A DNA stretch of 64,000 bases from Deltaproteobacteria bacterium (GTDB lineage: Bacteria > Desulfobacterota > Desulfobacteria > Desulfobacterales > Desulfatibacillaceae), in contig JACRLG010000001.1 of NCBI GenBank assembly GCA_016235345.1, forward strand, positions 1-64,000, written 5' to 3'. Positions 47,185-58,523 of the stretch are shown one piece after another. The notes beneath the pieces were generated by a model, which was not told the DNA's origin, did no database searches, and was given only the letters and a program-made list of their open reading frames with translations. The translations under genes and the position numbers were made by a program. The first letter of the stretch is position 1. Every line of letters starts with the position of its first letter.

Positions 47185-48159
47185 ATGAAGAAAAGACCTT
47201 CGGTTGTAAAAGTTATGGTTCCGGCTTTTTTGATTCTCGCTTCCTTTTTCATTTTCGGGGGTCAGGCCCTGTGCGCAGACTACACCCCGGACGCGGATGT
47301 CATGAAGGCCGTCAAGCAATACGTCTCCACAAGCGGCAATTTCAAGAAAATGGCCGGGCCGGGAAAATTCATGGTCTATTCCTTCAACGTGGAGTTCGCC
47401 TACAAAAAATACACGGCAAGGGTCGGCGAGACGAAAAAGACAGGCAATGTCACCTCCACGGTGATTGCCGACGGCAGCATGTCCATGGAGCTTGACGAGG
47501 AAACCTACAAGAGAATCACCGACGCAATGTATGATTCCTTCGTGAACGCCATGAGCGAATACACCGGAAAACAGGCGATTTCAAAGGACGCCATGACTGC
47601 CGAGGCCCTTTACCAGGAGCTTTCCGGAAGCGAAAAGAAGGACACCAAGGACAGTTTCTTTTCCATAAGGCGCGGCGGAAACGTCCAGACAGGCGACAAG
47701 GGAGCGGAAACCCTAACCATCGCCCCCACCGGAATGAAGGTTCAGGGAATGGCCGCCGCCTTCCAGGCCGCCAAGATGAATGAACTTGCCGGAAAGCTGG
47801 GCGCAGACACCATCATGGGCGTTACCCTTTTCGTTGACTTCGACAAAAAGAGCGACGTTTTCGTCATCAAAACCGCAGGGGTCAAAATTTCCAGCGACAT
47901 GCGCACCAGGGAAAAGAGGATTCCCTTCAAGGGAGTGGTTCCTGGGGAATTCATTTACGAATTCTTCGCAAGCCAGGACCTCGGCCTCAAAAAGGACCTT
48001 TCGGCAGGAGTCAAGGTGACCGACCGCAGGACCGGCTTTTTCGAGCAGGTGTCCGGAACCTACCACATAGACACCAACGCGGCTGCCAAATCCATCCTGG
48101 AAGCCTACAACACCGTGGCTTTTCTCCAGGCCGTGGCCGTGGCCGACAAAATGAAATAA
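47185..48159 (+). CDS. Exported protein of unknown function between dnaN and gyrB
   Basis: 324 residues with a signal peptide (VVKVMVPAFLILASFFIFGG, cleavage near ALCA) and a soluble remainder rich in Lys, Thr and Ala. No family recognised. Predicted periplasmic or outer-membrane associated. The ATG at 47185 is preferred (AAGG nine bases upstream, signal right after); earlier starts add a basic, non-signal stretch. Its position between two replication genes is probably accidental. Followed by a terminator. Confidence 0.7.
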   Translation: MKKRPSVVKVMVPAFLILASFFIFGGQALCADYTPDADVMKAVKQYVSTSGNFKKMAGPGKFMVYSFNVEFAYKKYTARVGETKKTGNVTSTVIADGSMSMELDEETYKRITDAMYDSFVNAMSEYTGKQAISKDAMTAEALYQELSGSEKKDTKDSFFSIRRGGNVQTGDKGAETLTIAPTGMKVQGMAAAFQAAKMNELAGKLGADTIMGVTLFVDFDKKSDVFVIKTAGVKISSDMRTREKRIPFKGVVPGEFIYEFFASQDLGLKKDLSAGVKVTDRRTGFFEQVSGTYHIDTNAAAKSILEAYNTVAFLQAVAVADKMK

Positions 48160-50815
<2,656 letters not shown>

Positions 50816-50817
<2 letters not shown>

Positions 50818-50943
50818 CGGAGCGCCTGAAAACGCGATCTGCTGTGTTGCGGGAGGCCGGGCGGGTCGTAACGTACATTTAGTACGCGTCCTCCCCGCCC
50901 GGTCTCCCGCGCCTTGCAGCTCATCGTTTTCAGACGCTCCGCT
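50816..50943 (+). repeat. Long-hairpin element LHE-H
   Basis: Arms 50816-50834 and 50925-50943 (AGCGGAGCGCCTGAAAACG, 18 of 19 paired). From the gene side: CGCGATCTGCTGTGTTGCG, inner GGAGGCCGGGCGGG stem with apex CGTACATTTAGTACG, then CGCGCCTTGCAGCTCATCG. The left arm overlaps the gyrB TAG (50815-50817) by two bases. Confidence 0.85.
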
Positions 50944-50970
50944 TTATCTTCTTACTTGCTGGAAAAATTG

Positions 50971-53424
50971 ATGACCATTGATAAGAGTTTGAAAATCGAA
51001 AGCCTTCTTTCAAGGGTGCGGCAGCCTGGGCGTTATATCGGAAGCGAAGTCAACTCGGTGAAAAAGGACTGGGAAAAGGCAGGGGTGCGCCTCTGCCTGG
51101 CCTTTCCCGATCTTTACGAAGTGGGCATGAGCCATTTCGGGATGCAGATACTGTATTTCCTCGTGAACCGGGAGCCGGATTTTCTGGCCGAAAGAAGCTT
51201 CGCCCCGGACGCCGATATGGAGGACCTGCTCCGAAAAGAGGGCGTTCCGCTTTTTTCCCTGGAATCCCGAAAGGCTCTTTCCGATTTTGACATTCTGGGC
51301 TTCAGCCTTCTATATGAGCTCAATTATACCAACATCCTTCTGATGCTGGACCTGGCCGGGATCCCCTTCAGGGCTCTTGACCGCGACCTGACGCATCCGC
51401 TCGTCATTGCGGGCGGCCCGGCCACGGTGAATCCAGGCCCGGTCGCGGCCTTTTTCGACGCCATGCTGATAGGCGACGGGGAGGAAGCGGCCATATCCAT
51501 ATTGCGGGCCTATGAAGCCTGGAAAAAGGGCGGCGGCGCGGACAAAAAGGCCCTGCTTGCCGCTTTGAAGGAGATCGAGGGCGTTTACGTTCCGGCCCTG
51601 GAGGACGATAAACCAGGCCCTGTGGTAAGGCGGGCCATCCTGCCGGAGCTTCTCACCGGCCATTTCCCCCAAAAGCCCGTGCTGGGCTACGCCAAGCCCG
51701 TCCACGACCGCCTTCGGGTGGAAATCGCGCGCGGCTGCGGCAGGGGCTGCCGCTTCTGCCAGGCGGGAATGATCTACAGGCCCTTGCGGGAGAGAAGCGC
51801 AAGCGACATCGTTCAACTCACCTGCGGATGCCTGGCCGGAACCGGCTACGAGGACGTCTCCATTCTCTCGCTTTCAACGGGGGATCATTCGCAGATAGCG
51901 CCGGTGCTCTCCACCCTGATGGGCTGGTGCCGGGACCAGAGGGTGGCGGTGTCCCTTCCCTCCATGCGGGCCGGAACCCTCACCGAAGGGCTCATGGCCG
52001 AAATCCGAAGGGTGAGAAAGACCGGCTTCACCATAGCGCCCGAAGCCGGAAGCCAGCGCCTGAGGGACGTAATCGGCAAGAACCTCACCGAAAAAGACAT
52101 AGCGGACACGGTGAGGGCGGCCTTCGACGCCGGGTGGAAGCTCATAAAGCTCTATTTTATGGTGGGCCTTCCCACCGAGACGGACGAGGACGTCGAGGCT
52201 TTGGCCCAACTGGTGAAGGAGCTTAAGAAAATCGCCGGAAAGCGGGCGGACATCACGGTTTCAGTGGGTATTTTCGTTCCCAAGCCCCACACGCCATTTC
52301 AATGGGCGGCCCAGATAACGCCACACGAGGCCCAGGAAAAAATTTCCCGCATAAAGGGCCTGCTTCACGGGCCGGGCATCAAGATCAAGTGGCAGAGCCC
52401 GGAAACCAGCCTTCTTGAAGGGGTTTTCGCTCGCGGGGACGAAAGGCTTTCAACTGCCCTTGAAACCGCCTATGAATCGGGATGCCGCTTTGACGGCTGG
52501 AGCGACCGCTATCGACACGACCTCTGGCTGAAAGCCTTCGAGGCCGAAGGCATCGACCCGCTTCTATACCTTGCCGCCCGCGACACCGAAAAGCCCCTTT
52601 CCTGGGACAGGGTGGATATCGGCATCGACCGGGAATACCTTTTATCCGAATGGCGCAAGGCTCTAAACAACGAGCCGGGCGGACCAAGCTGCCAGGAATC
52701 CTGCCAGGGCTGCGGGGTCTGCGATTTTGACCGCGTAAAGCCGCGAATTTCACCGCCCCTTTACCCGGTGGACTCTCCCCCGGCCATCGGCGGCTTCAAA
52801 AAGGACCTTGGCCGGAGGATCGTGGTAACGTACGCAAAAACCGGCAAGGCGCGCTTTCTGGGGCACCTGGAGCTCATGAGCGTGATTCTGCGGGCGCTTC
52901 GCCGGGCGAGGATTCCGCTTGTTTTTTCCGAGGGCTTCCATCCGCTTCCCAAGGTGAGCTTCTCACAGGCCCTGCCGGTTCTTATGGAAAGCCTGGACGA
53001 ATACTTCATAGTAACAACCGGCCCCAAGGTATCGCCCGGCGAGCTTCAGACCCGCCTTTCCGCCGAGCTTCCCGAGGGCATAGAGGTTTCCGACTGCCTT
53101 TACGAGCAGTTTTTCAAAAAGCCGGACACCGCCCTTGGCCGCTTTTCGGTGGTTTTCGACGGGTACGCGCCCGACCGGGCCGCCCTTGACCGGTTTCTTT
53201 CAACGGACGCCTTTCCCGTGACCCGCACCAACAAGAAGGGCGAAACTGTGGAGTTGGACCTTCGCCAACTGGTGAAGGACATCGGGGTATCCGAAAACCG
53301 GGTCGATCTTCTGCTCGTCACCGAGCCCGGAAAATCCGTAAAACCCCTTGCAGTTGTCAAAAGCCTGTGGAATCCTTCCGACGAGGCGCTGACAGGGGCC
53401 AGGGTGACAAAAACGCCGGTCTGA
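50971..53424 (+). CDS. B12-binding-associated radical SAM protein with C-terminal DUF2344 domain
   Basis: 817 residues. The N-terminal part resembles a B12-binding fold (FGMQILYFLVNREPDFL, IAGGPATVNPGPVAAF), followed by a radical SAM domain with CGRGCRFCQ (CX3CX2C) near residue 265. The C-terminal about 220 residues match the DUF2344/TIGR03936 module (TGKARFLGHLELMSVILRALRRA), which in many bacteria is encoded next to or fused with this protein and linked to ribonuclease G genes. A Cys cluster CQESCQGCGVC joins the parts and may hold an extra Fe-S centre. Role unknown, possibly RNA modification. The ATG at 50971 is the first with family similarity. Confidence 0.85.
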   Translation: MTIDKSLKIESLLSRVRQPGRYIGSEVNSVKKDWEKAGVRLCLAFPDLYEVGMSHFGMQILYFLVNREPDFLAERSFAPDADMEDLLRKEGVPLFSLESRKALSDFDILGFSLLYELNYTNILLMLDLAGIPFRALDRDLTHPLVIAGGPATVNPGPVAAFFDAMLIGDGEEAAISILRAYEAWKKGGGADKKALLAALKEIEGVYVPALEDDKPGPVVRRAILPELLTGHFPQKPVLGYAKPVHDRLRVEIARGCGRGCRFCQAGMIYRPLRERSASDIVQLTCGCLAGTGYEDVSILSLSTGDHSQIAPVLSTLMGWCRDQRVAVSLPSMRAGTLTEGLMAEIRRVRKTGFTIAPEAGSQRLRDVIGKNLTEKDIADTVRAAFDAGWKLIKLYFMVGLPTETDEDVEALAQLVKELKKIAGKRADITVSVGIFVPKPHTPFQWAAQITPHEAQEKISRIKGLLHGPGIKIKWQSPETSLLEGVFARGDERLSTALETAYESGCRFDGWSDRYRHDLWLKAFEAEGIDPLLYLAARDTEKPLSWDRVDIGIDREYLLSEWRKALNNEPGGPSCQESCQGCGVCDFDRVKPRISPPLYPVDSPPAIGGFKKDLGRRIVVTYAKTGKARFLGHLELMSVILRALRRARIPLVFSEGFHPLPKVSFSQALPVLMESLDEYFIVTTGPKVSPGELQTRLSAELPEGIEVSDCLYEQFFKKPDTALGRFSVVFDGYAPDRAALDRFLSTDAFPVTRTNKKGETVELDLRQLVKDIGVSENRVDLLLVTEPGKSVKPLAVVKSLWNPSDEALTGARVTKTPV

Positions 53425-53450
53425 AACCGCGCGTTCAAAAGGACGGCCTG

Positions 53451-54293
53451 ATGATAATTGATTTTCACACCCACATTTTTCCGCCGGAAATAAAGGAAGG
53501 CAGGGCGGCCCATTTCGCGGACGAGCCCGCCTTCGAGCTTCTGTACGGCCCGGAAAAGTCGAAAATCGCCACAGCCGAAGACATCGTGGCGGCAATGGAT
53601 TCCGACGGCGTGGAAAAATCCGTGGTTTTCGGCTTTCCCTGGACCAATGGGGAGCGCTTCCGACGCCACAACGATTACGTGATGGAAAGCGTTTCCCGGT
53701 ACCCGGATCGCCTGATCGGGCTCGGCTGCTTCGACATCCATCACAAAGACGCCCCCAAAGAGGCCCTTCGCTGCCTTCAAAACGGCCTTTCCGGCTTGGG
53801 CGAGCTTGCGGCCTACCGTTCGGGCCTCGACAGCGAGGCTCTAGACCGCTTTGAGCCGGTCATGGAGGCGGCCCGCCATCACAAGGCCCTGGTCCTCATC
53901 CACGTGAACGAGCCGGTGGGCCATTATTATCCGGGAAAAGCGCCCATAAGCCTCGATCAAATCTGGAATCTCGCGGCCCGGTTTCCCGAAAACCGCGTTG
54001 TTCTGGCCCATTGGGGCGGAGGGGTGTTTTTTTATCACCTCATGAAGAAGAACGCGAAGGAGGTCCTCAAGAACGTGTGGTACGACACGGCGGCCTCCCC
54101 TTACCTGTATGATCCGAAAATCTACGCGGTTGCGGCCTCCATCCTTGGAGCCGAAAAAATCCTTTTCGGCACCGATTTTCCGCTTCTTGGGGTCAAACGC
54201 TGCCGGGCCGAGGTGGAAAACTCCGGCCTTTCACCCGAAGAAATCAGCGCGATCCTGGGCGAAAACGCAAAAAACATTCTCGGCATTCAATAA
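53451..54293 (+). CDS. Amidohydrolase family 2 protein
   Basis: A 280-residue TIM-barrel metal hydrolase or decarboxylase. It starts MIIDFHTHIFPPEI (metal-binding HxH), has HVNEPVGHYY, LAHWGGG (second metal His) and ends with the usual FGTDFPLLG (Asp ligand) and ENAKNILGI. The ATG at 53451 is preceded by AAAAGGACGG; an upstream frame overlaps the radical SAM gene and has no support. It lies 26 bases after that gene and is probably in the same operon. Substrate unknown. Confidence 0.85.
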   Translation: MIIDFHTHIFPPEIKEGRAAHFADEPAFELLYGPEKSKIATAEDIVAAMDSDGVEKSVVFGFPWTNGERFRRHNDYVMESVSRYPDRLIGLGCFDIHHKDAPKEALRCLQNGLSGLGELAAYRSGLDSEALDRFEPVMEAARHHKALVLIHVNEPVGHYYPGKAPISLDQIWNLAARFPENRVVLAHWGGGVFFYHLMKKNAKEVLKNVWYDTAASPYLYDPKIYAVAASILGAEKILFGTDFPLLGVKRCRAEVENSGLSPEEISAILGENAKNILGIQ

Positions 54294-54360
54294 CGTGCCT
54301 CTAAACAATTTACAGCTTTTTGGTGGCGGCTGCCTAACAAAGAGAAAGCAACAGCCTGCG

Positions 54361-54435
54361 TCACCCCGGCGTAGGCCGGGGTCCAGAATGCTGCGTTTAA
54401 AAGAAAGAACTGGATTCCGGCCTACGCCGGAATGA
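54361..54435. repeat. Dispersed GTAGGCCGG inverted repeat
   Basis: TCACCCCGGCGTAGGCCGGG... (54361-54386) pairs with 54410-54435 (ending TACGCCGGAATGA) over 26 positions with wobble-type differences. The core CCGGCGTAGGCCGG...TCCAG is a palindrome known from many proteobacterial genomes. Confidence 0.75.
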
Positions 54436-54543
54436 CGGAGTGCGGAGCTTTACAGGTTTCGTTTTGCCTACACAAAAAAGCTGAGAATAGTTCAGAGCGA
54501 CATTCATTAATAAAGAGTTCATAACCAAAGCGGGGGGAATCAA

Positions 54544-55977
54544 ATGGACGAGCTTCTCACCATCTCGGCAAGCCGCATGGCGGAAATGATCAGAAAAGGG
54601 GAGGTTTCATCTCGCCAGGCGGTGGAGGCCCACATCGCCCACATCGAAAAGGTGAATCCGCCCCTGAATGCAGTGGTGGCCAAGCGCTACGATGAAGCGC
54701 GGAGCGAGGCCGACCGGGCCGACGCGCTTCTGAAAGAAGAGGGGCCCGACAACCTCCCGCCCTTTCACGGTGTGCCGTGCAGCATAAAGGAAAACTTCGC
54801 CTTGACCGGTATGCCCAACGCGTCCGGGCTGGTGGCCAGAAAGGGCATCGTTTCCAGGTCCGACGCCCCCTGCGTGGAAAGGCTCAGGAAGGCCGGGGCC
54901 ATTCCCATGGGGGTCACCAACACCAGCGAGCTTTGCATGTGGATGGAATCCAACAACAAGGTCTACGGCCGCACGGGCTCGGCCTACGACCCCAAGCGCA
55001 CCTGCGGCGGAAGCTCCGGCGGGGAAGGCTCCATAATCGGCGCGGGCGGCTCGCCCTTCGGCCTTGGCTCGGACATCGGCGGCTCCATTCGGATGCCCTG
55101 CTTTTTCAACGGAATTTTCGGCCACAAGCCCACGGCTGGCCTCATTCCCAACACCGGGCAGATCCCCCTTGCGGAAAAGGGCGTTTCAGGCACCTGCACC
55201 ACGGGTCCCCTGTGCAGAAGGGCGGAAGACCTCTGGCCCCTGATCAAAATTCTGGCCGGCCCGGACGGCATCGATCCTGGTTGCGTGGAAATCCCCCTTG
55301 GCGATCCTTCTGCGGTGAAAATTTCGGAGCTCAAGGTTACCAGCGTGCCGGAAAACGGCAGGGCCGCAGTGGACCCGGAGCTTGGCGCGGCCCAGGCCAA
55401 GGCCGCCGCCGCCCTTGCCCGCCTTGGCTGCGACTTCACGGAAAAGCGGGTGGAGCGCCTCAAGAAGAGCTTTCCCATCTGGACCGCCAAGGTCTCGGTA
55501 AAGGGGACCACGCCCTTCGGCACCCTTCTGGGAAACGGAAAGCCCATAAACCCGGCAAAGGAGCTGGCCCTTTACGCGCTTGGAAAAAGCGCCCACACCC
55601 TGCCCGCCCTGGCGCTGGCCGCAGTTGAGAAAATTCCGGTGCCGGTGGCCCGCTGGCTGAAGGAAGGCGACCTCCTGCGCGAGGAGCTTACCAGTCTCAT
55701 CGGCAAAAACGGCGTTATGCTCTTTCCCTCCTACAGTCAGCCCGCGCCCAAGCACAACGCGCCCCTTTTCCACTTCGACCACTGGCTCTACACCGGAATC
55801 ATCAATGCCATGGGCTTTCCATCCACCCAGGTTCCGCTGGGCCTTTCCAAAAATGGCCTGCCGCTGGGCGTGCAGGTGATAAGCCTTCCGGGAAACGATC
55901 ACGTCACCGTGGCCGTGGCCCTGGAGCTTGAAAGGATTTTCGGCGGCTGGGTTCCGCCCTGGACGGCAAAAAAGTGA
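54544..55977 (+). CDS. Amidase-signature family amidase
   Basis: A 477-residue Ser-cisSer-Lys amidase. The catalytic Lys is in PCSIKENFA (about residue 82), the signature runs CGGSSGGEGS and GSDIGGSIRMPC with cis-Ser and nucleophile Ser near 155 and 180, and the end LPLGVQVISLPG is typical. No tRNA-amidotransferase partners lie nearby and the length suits the fatty-acid-amide-hydrolase-like branch rather than GatA. It overlaps the following methyltransferase gene by four bases (GTGA), so the pair is coupled. Substrate unknown. Confidence 0.87.
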   Translation: MDELLTISASRMAEMIRKGEVSSRQAVEAHIAHIEKVNPPLNAVVAKRYDEARSEADRADALLKEEGPDNLPPFHGVPCSIKENFALTGMPNASGLVARKGIVSRSDAPCVERLRKAGAIPMGVTNTSELCMWMESNNKVYGRTGSAYDPKRTCGGSSGGEGSIIGAGGSPFGLGSDIGGSIRMPCFFNGIFGHKPTAGLIPNTGQIPLAEKGVSGTCTTGPLCRRAEDLWPLIKILAGPDGIDPGCVEIPLGDPSAVKISELKVTSVPENGRAAVDPELGAAQAKAAAALARLGCDFTEKRVERLKKSFPIWTAKVSVKGTTPFGTLLGNGKPINPAKELALYALGKSAHTLPALALAAVEKIPVPVARWLKEGDLLREELTSLIGKNGVMLFPSYSQPAPKHNAPLFHFDHWLYTGIINAMGFPSTQVPLGLSKNGLPLGVQVISLPGNDHVTVAVALELERIFGGWVPPWTAKK

Positions 55978-57179
55978 CCGATTACCCGAAAATCAAGATC
56001 AAAAAGGGCCGCGAGGGCTCGGCGCGCTTTCGCCACCCATGGGTGTTTTCCGGGGCCGTGGTGAGGGTGCCCAAGGACCTTTTCGACGGCGACCCGGTAA
56101 TCGTGGAGGATTACGAGGGCCGGGTCCTGGGAACGGGGACCTATTCCGCCCGAAGCCAGATCAGCGTAAGGCTTTTCGCCTTTGAAGAAGCCCTTCTGGA
56201 CGCGGATTTTTTCAGAGCCCGCATCAGGGAGGCGGATTCCCGGAGACGCCTTTCGGGCCTTGGGCCGGATACTTCGGACACCGGCTACCGGGTGGTTTTC
56301 GGGGAGTCGGACCTTCTGCCGGGCCTGGTTGTGGACCGCTACGGCGACGTTTTGGTGTTTCAGATCGCAACAGCAGGGATGGAAAAGCTGCGCCCCCTGG
56401 TTCTGAAGGCCCTGGAGGAGCTTTTCCGGCCAAGGCTCATAGTGGAGAGAAGCGACCTTCACACCCGGAGCGAGGAGGGGCTTTTGCCGCGCACGGGAAT
56501 AGCGGGAGGGTCGGACAAAAAAGGCGAGGATGAGGGACTTGCGGCCTTTACCCAGCTCGGCCTGAAATTTCTGTCACCCACCTTGACGGGTCAGAAAACG
56601 GGATTCTTCCTGGACCAGCGGGACTTGAGGGCCGCCATCGCCCGTCTTTCTGCGGGCCGCAGCGCCCTGAACCTTTTTTCCTACTCCGGGGCTCACGGGC
56701 TTTTCGCCCTGGCCGGAGGGGCCAAAAGCGTCTTAAACCTCGATTCATCCGCCCCGGCCCTTGAAATGTGCCAGGAGCACGCCCGGATGAACGGCTTTCC
56801 GGCGGAGTCCATGATCTGCGAAAAAGCCGACGTGTTCGACTGGCTGACCAATCCGCCCCAAACGCGCTTTGAAATGGTGATCTGCGACCCGCCCGCCCTC
56901 ATCAAGTCAAGCAAGCACATGGAGGCCGGCCTTGCGGCCTACAGGTTCCTCAACCGGGCGGCGATTTCCCTTCTGGCTCCGGGCGGGATTCTCGTCACAA
57001 GCTCCTGCTCCCATCATCTCACGTCCGCCGATTTCGCCCACATCCTTCGCCAGACCTCGGTGCACGAGGCCCGCCCGCTTCACACCTTAGGCTTCATCGG
57101 CCAGGCCGAAGACCACCCGGTATCCCTCTATTTTCCCGAAGCGGCCTACCTTAAAAGCTTCGTCGCCCTTGCCTCATGA
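55974..57179 (+). CDS. rlmI: RlmI-type 23S rRNA (cytosine-C5) methyltransferase
   Basis: 401 residues. An N-terminal PUA domain (KGREGSARFRHPWVFSGAV) is followed by a central RlmI-specific part with GLVVDRYGDVLVFQ and a C-terminal Rossmann methyltransferase domain (LNLFSYSGAHGLFALAGGA; CDPPALIKSSK; the C of TSSCSHH as probable catalytic Cys). It methylates C1962-type positions of 23S rRNA using S-adenosylmethionine. The GTG start overlaps the amidase stop. Confidence 0.88.
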   Translation: MTDYPKIKIKKGREGSARFRHPWVFSGAVVRVPKDLFDGDPVIVEDYEGRVLGTGTYSARSQISVRLFAFEEALLDADFFRARIREADSRRRLSGLGPDTSDTGYRVVFGESDLLPGLVVDRYGDVLVFQIATAGMEKLRPLVLKALEELFRPRLIVERSDLHTRSEEGLLPRTGIAGGSDKKGEDEGLAAFTQLGLKFLSPTLTGQKTGFFLDQRDLRAAIARLSAGRSALNLFSYSGAHGLFALAGGAKSVLNLDSSAPALEMCQEHARMNGFPAESMICEKADVFDWLTNPPQTRFEMVICDPPALIKSSKHMEAGLAAYRFLNRAAISLLAPGGILVTSSCSHHLTSADFAHILRQTSVHEARPLHTLGFIGQAEDHPVSLYFPEAAYLKSFVALAS

Positions 57180-57232
57180 GGCTGAGATACTGATAGACCT
57201 GTCATTTTTCCGGCATTAAAAATGCTGTTTTA

Positions 57233-57248
57233 TGGCAGATAATTTGCT
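57233..57248 (+). promoter_or_regulatory. Sigma-54 promoter of the pilin gene
   Basis: TGGCAGATAATTTGCT: GG and GC are exactly ten bases apart, as required for a -24/-12 sigma-54 promoter (consensus TGGCAC-N5-TTGCW). Transcription would start near 57259, giving a leader of roughly 185 bases before the pilin ATG. Pilin genes are often sigma-54 dependent, and a sigma-54 activator is encoded at 9015. Confidence 0.75.
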
Positions 57249-57304
57249 TGACTTTGTACCTAAATCGTATGTAGTGTGTAACCAAAAATTTATGTAAGCG
57301 TAGT

Positions 57305-57385
57305 GACCGGCATAACGGTCGAGTAAGGCGGTTTTTTGGGCAACTTTCAAGGCCTGTCCGCGAATATTTTTTCGGACGGGCTTTT
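57305..57385 (+). promoter_or_regulatory. Structured pilin leader with terminator-like hairpin
   Basis: Two hairpins lie between the sigma-54 promoter and the pilin gene: GACCG/CGGTC (57305-57309 with 57316-57320), followed by a T6 run, and GCCTGTCCG/CGGACGGGC (57352-57360 with 57373-57381), followed by TTTT. The second looks like an intrinsic terminator inside the leader, so attenuation is possible. It does not match a c-di-GMP riboswitch that I know. Confidence 0.5.
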
Positions 57386-57444
57386 GAACATTCCGCACGA
57401 GCTTTGATTCCTACAAAAAATGTGGTTTATGAAAGGCAAGAGCC

Positions 57445-57828
57445 ATGAAAAGACTGGCGCGTACCGGTAAAGAAACAGGCTTTACGCTGGTGGAACTGAT
57501 GATAGTCATAGCCATTATCGGGATCTTAGCTTCCATAGCGATTCCCAACTTCATAAGTTACAGGAAAAAGGCCTACAATACCGAAGCCGTGACTCACGGC
57601 CACAATCTTTTAAAGGCTTTCAACTCCTACCGGACCGAGCATAAGGGCGATTTTCTATATGACGGAAACACGTTTGTCGCGTACGGGTATACTCCTTCCG
57701 CTAACGTTTCAATAAGCGTCGCTTATCCCACCGATGCCGACAGCCCCGTTTTTGTCGTCTATCATTTCAAGGGGGATAAAAAATATTTTATCTATCCGAA
57801 CAATTCGGTAATAAGCGTGTCAATATAA
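57445..57828 (+). CDS. Type IV pilin-like protein (PilA family)
   Basis: A 127-residue prepilin. A short basic leader ends with Gly before [20 protein letters not shown], the class III signal cleaved and N-methylated by prepilin peptidase; Glu 5 of the mature protein is present. The globular part is about 80 residues, small to medium for PilA, without a Cys pair near the C-terminus. Expression is probably sigma-54 dependent. No assembly genes are in the window. It could be a major pilin or a pseudopilin. Confidence 0.9.
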   Translation: MKRLARTGKETGFTLVELMIVIAIIGILASIAIPNFISYRKKAYNTEAVTHGHNLLKAFNSYRTEHKGDFLYDGNTFVAYGYTPSANVSISVAYPTDADSPVFVVYHFKGDKKYFIYPNNSVISVSI

Positions 57829-57909
57829 TCTGTTGTAATGTCAATGGCGGCAAAAGCCTGTTTTTGAACGCCGAATGTTAACGCCTCATTCATATCAAGG
57901 AGACTTTTA

Positions 57910-58407
57910 ATGGTTAAGGAAATTTTTTATAACATCATAGATTTTTTACATCATATCTGGAGTCAGATAACAACTTCGATAAACGACGATTATGATAATG
58001 GTGGCTTGATCAATGCCGCCAAGAATAAATTTTCTATCGCATTGATTGTGATAGTAACAATTTCAATGTGGTTTGCATGGTCTGGTTCTCCGTCTGTCGC
58101 CATCCAGATGCAAGGCAATGCAAAAGATTCGCAACTGCCCGAAGAAACAATAAAAAGCGCGATCTATGTAAATGCGTTTTCAACAATGAACAAAGACGGC
58201 GACGTAACGATAGGCGAGATGAAAGTGAACGAAATTTCCAATAAGCAAATGGAAGGCGTTGATGCGAATGTGGTGAGCTACGAAATGAAGGTCGCCAAGA
58301 AGGGCGAAGGCAAGCGTACGCTTTCCGGAATCGTGGCGCTTGCGAAGAAGGGCGGCGCATGGGCGGTATTTAACGAAAACAGCAGGCAGTGGTCACCCAT
58401 CAACTGA
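57910..58407 (+). CDS. Membrane-anchored protein of unknown function next to the pilin
   Basis: 165 residues: an amphipathic N-terminus, one membrane helix at about 42-58 (SIALIVIVTISMWFAW), then an extracytoplasmic domain of about 105 residues. No family recognised. It follows the pilin gene by 81 bases on the same strand and shares its terminator, so it may be a pilus-associated factor. Ribosome site AAGGAG precedes the ATG. The single helix plus small domain is reminiscent of minor accessory pilus proteins, but this is only a guess. Confidence 0.65.
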   Translation: MVKEIFYNIIDFLHHIWSQITTSINDDYDNGGLINAAKNKFSIALIVIVTISMWFAWSGSPSVAIQMQGNAKDSQLPEETIKSAIYVNAFSTMNKDGDVTIGEMKVNEISNKQMEGVDANVVSYEMKVAKKGEGKRTLSGIVALAKKGGAWAVFNENSRQWSPIN

Positions 58408-58442
58408 ATCTTTCTGAAAAATTGCGTTTTTGGCTTGGATGC

Positions 58443-58482
58443 AAAAGAGCGCCGGATAATCAAATCCGGCGCTCTTTTATTT
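58443..58482. terminator. Strong terminator between pilin unit and hcp
   Basis: A perfect 15-bp stem (58443-58457 with 58464-58478), loop AATCAA, A run on one side and TTTTATTTTTT on the other. It serves the convergent pilin and hcp units. Confidence 0.9.
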
Positions 58483-58523
58483 TTTACTGGCCCTTATGAA
58501 TGCTGCCTTTATTGGAGAAAATG

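Noticed and set aside
57233-57444. c-di-GMP-I (GEMM) riboswitch in the pilin leader
   Set aside because: The conserved core and tetraloop-receptor parts are not found. Only generic hairpins are seen.
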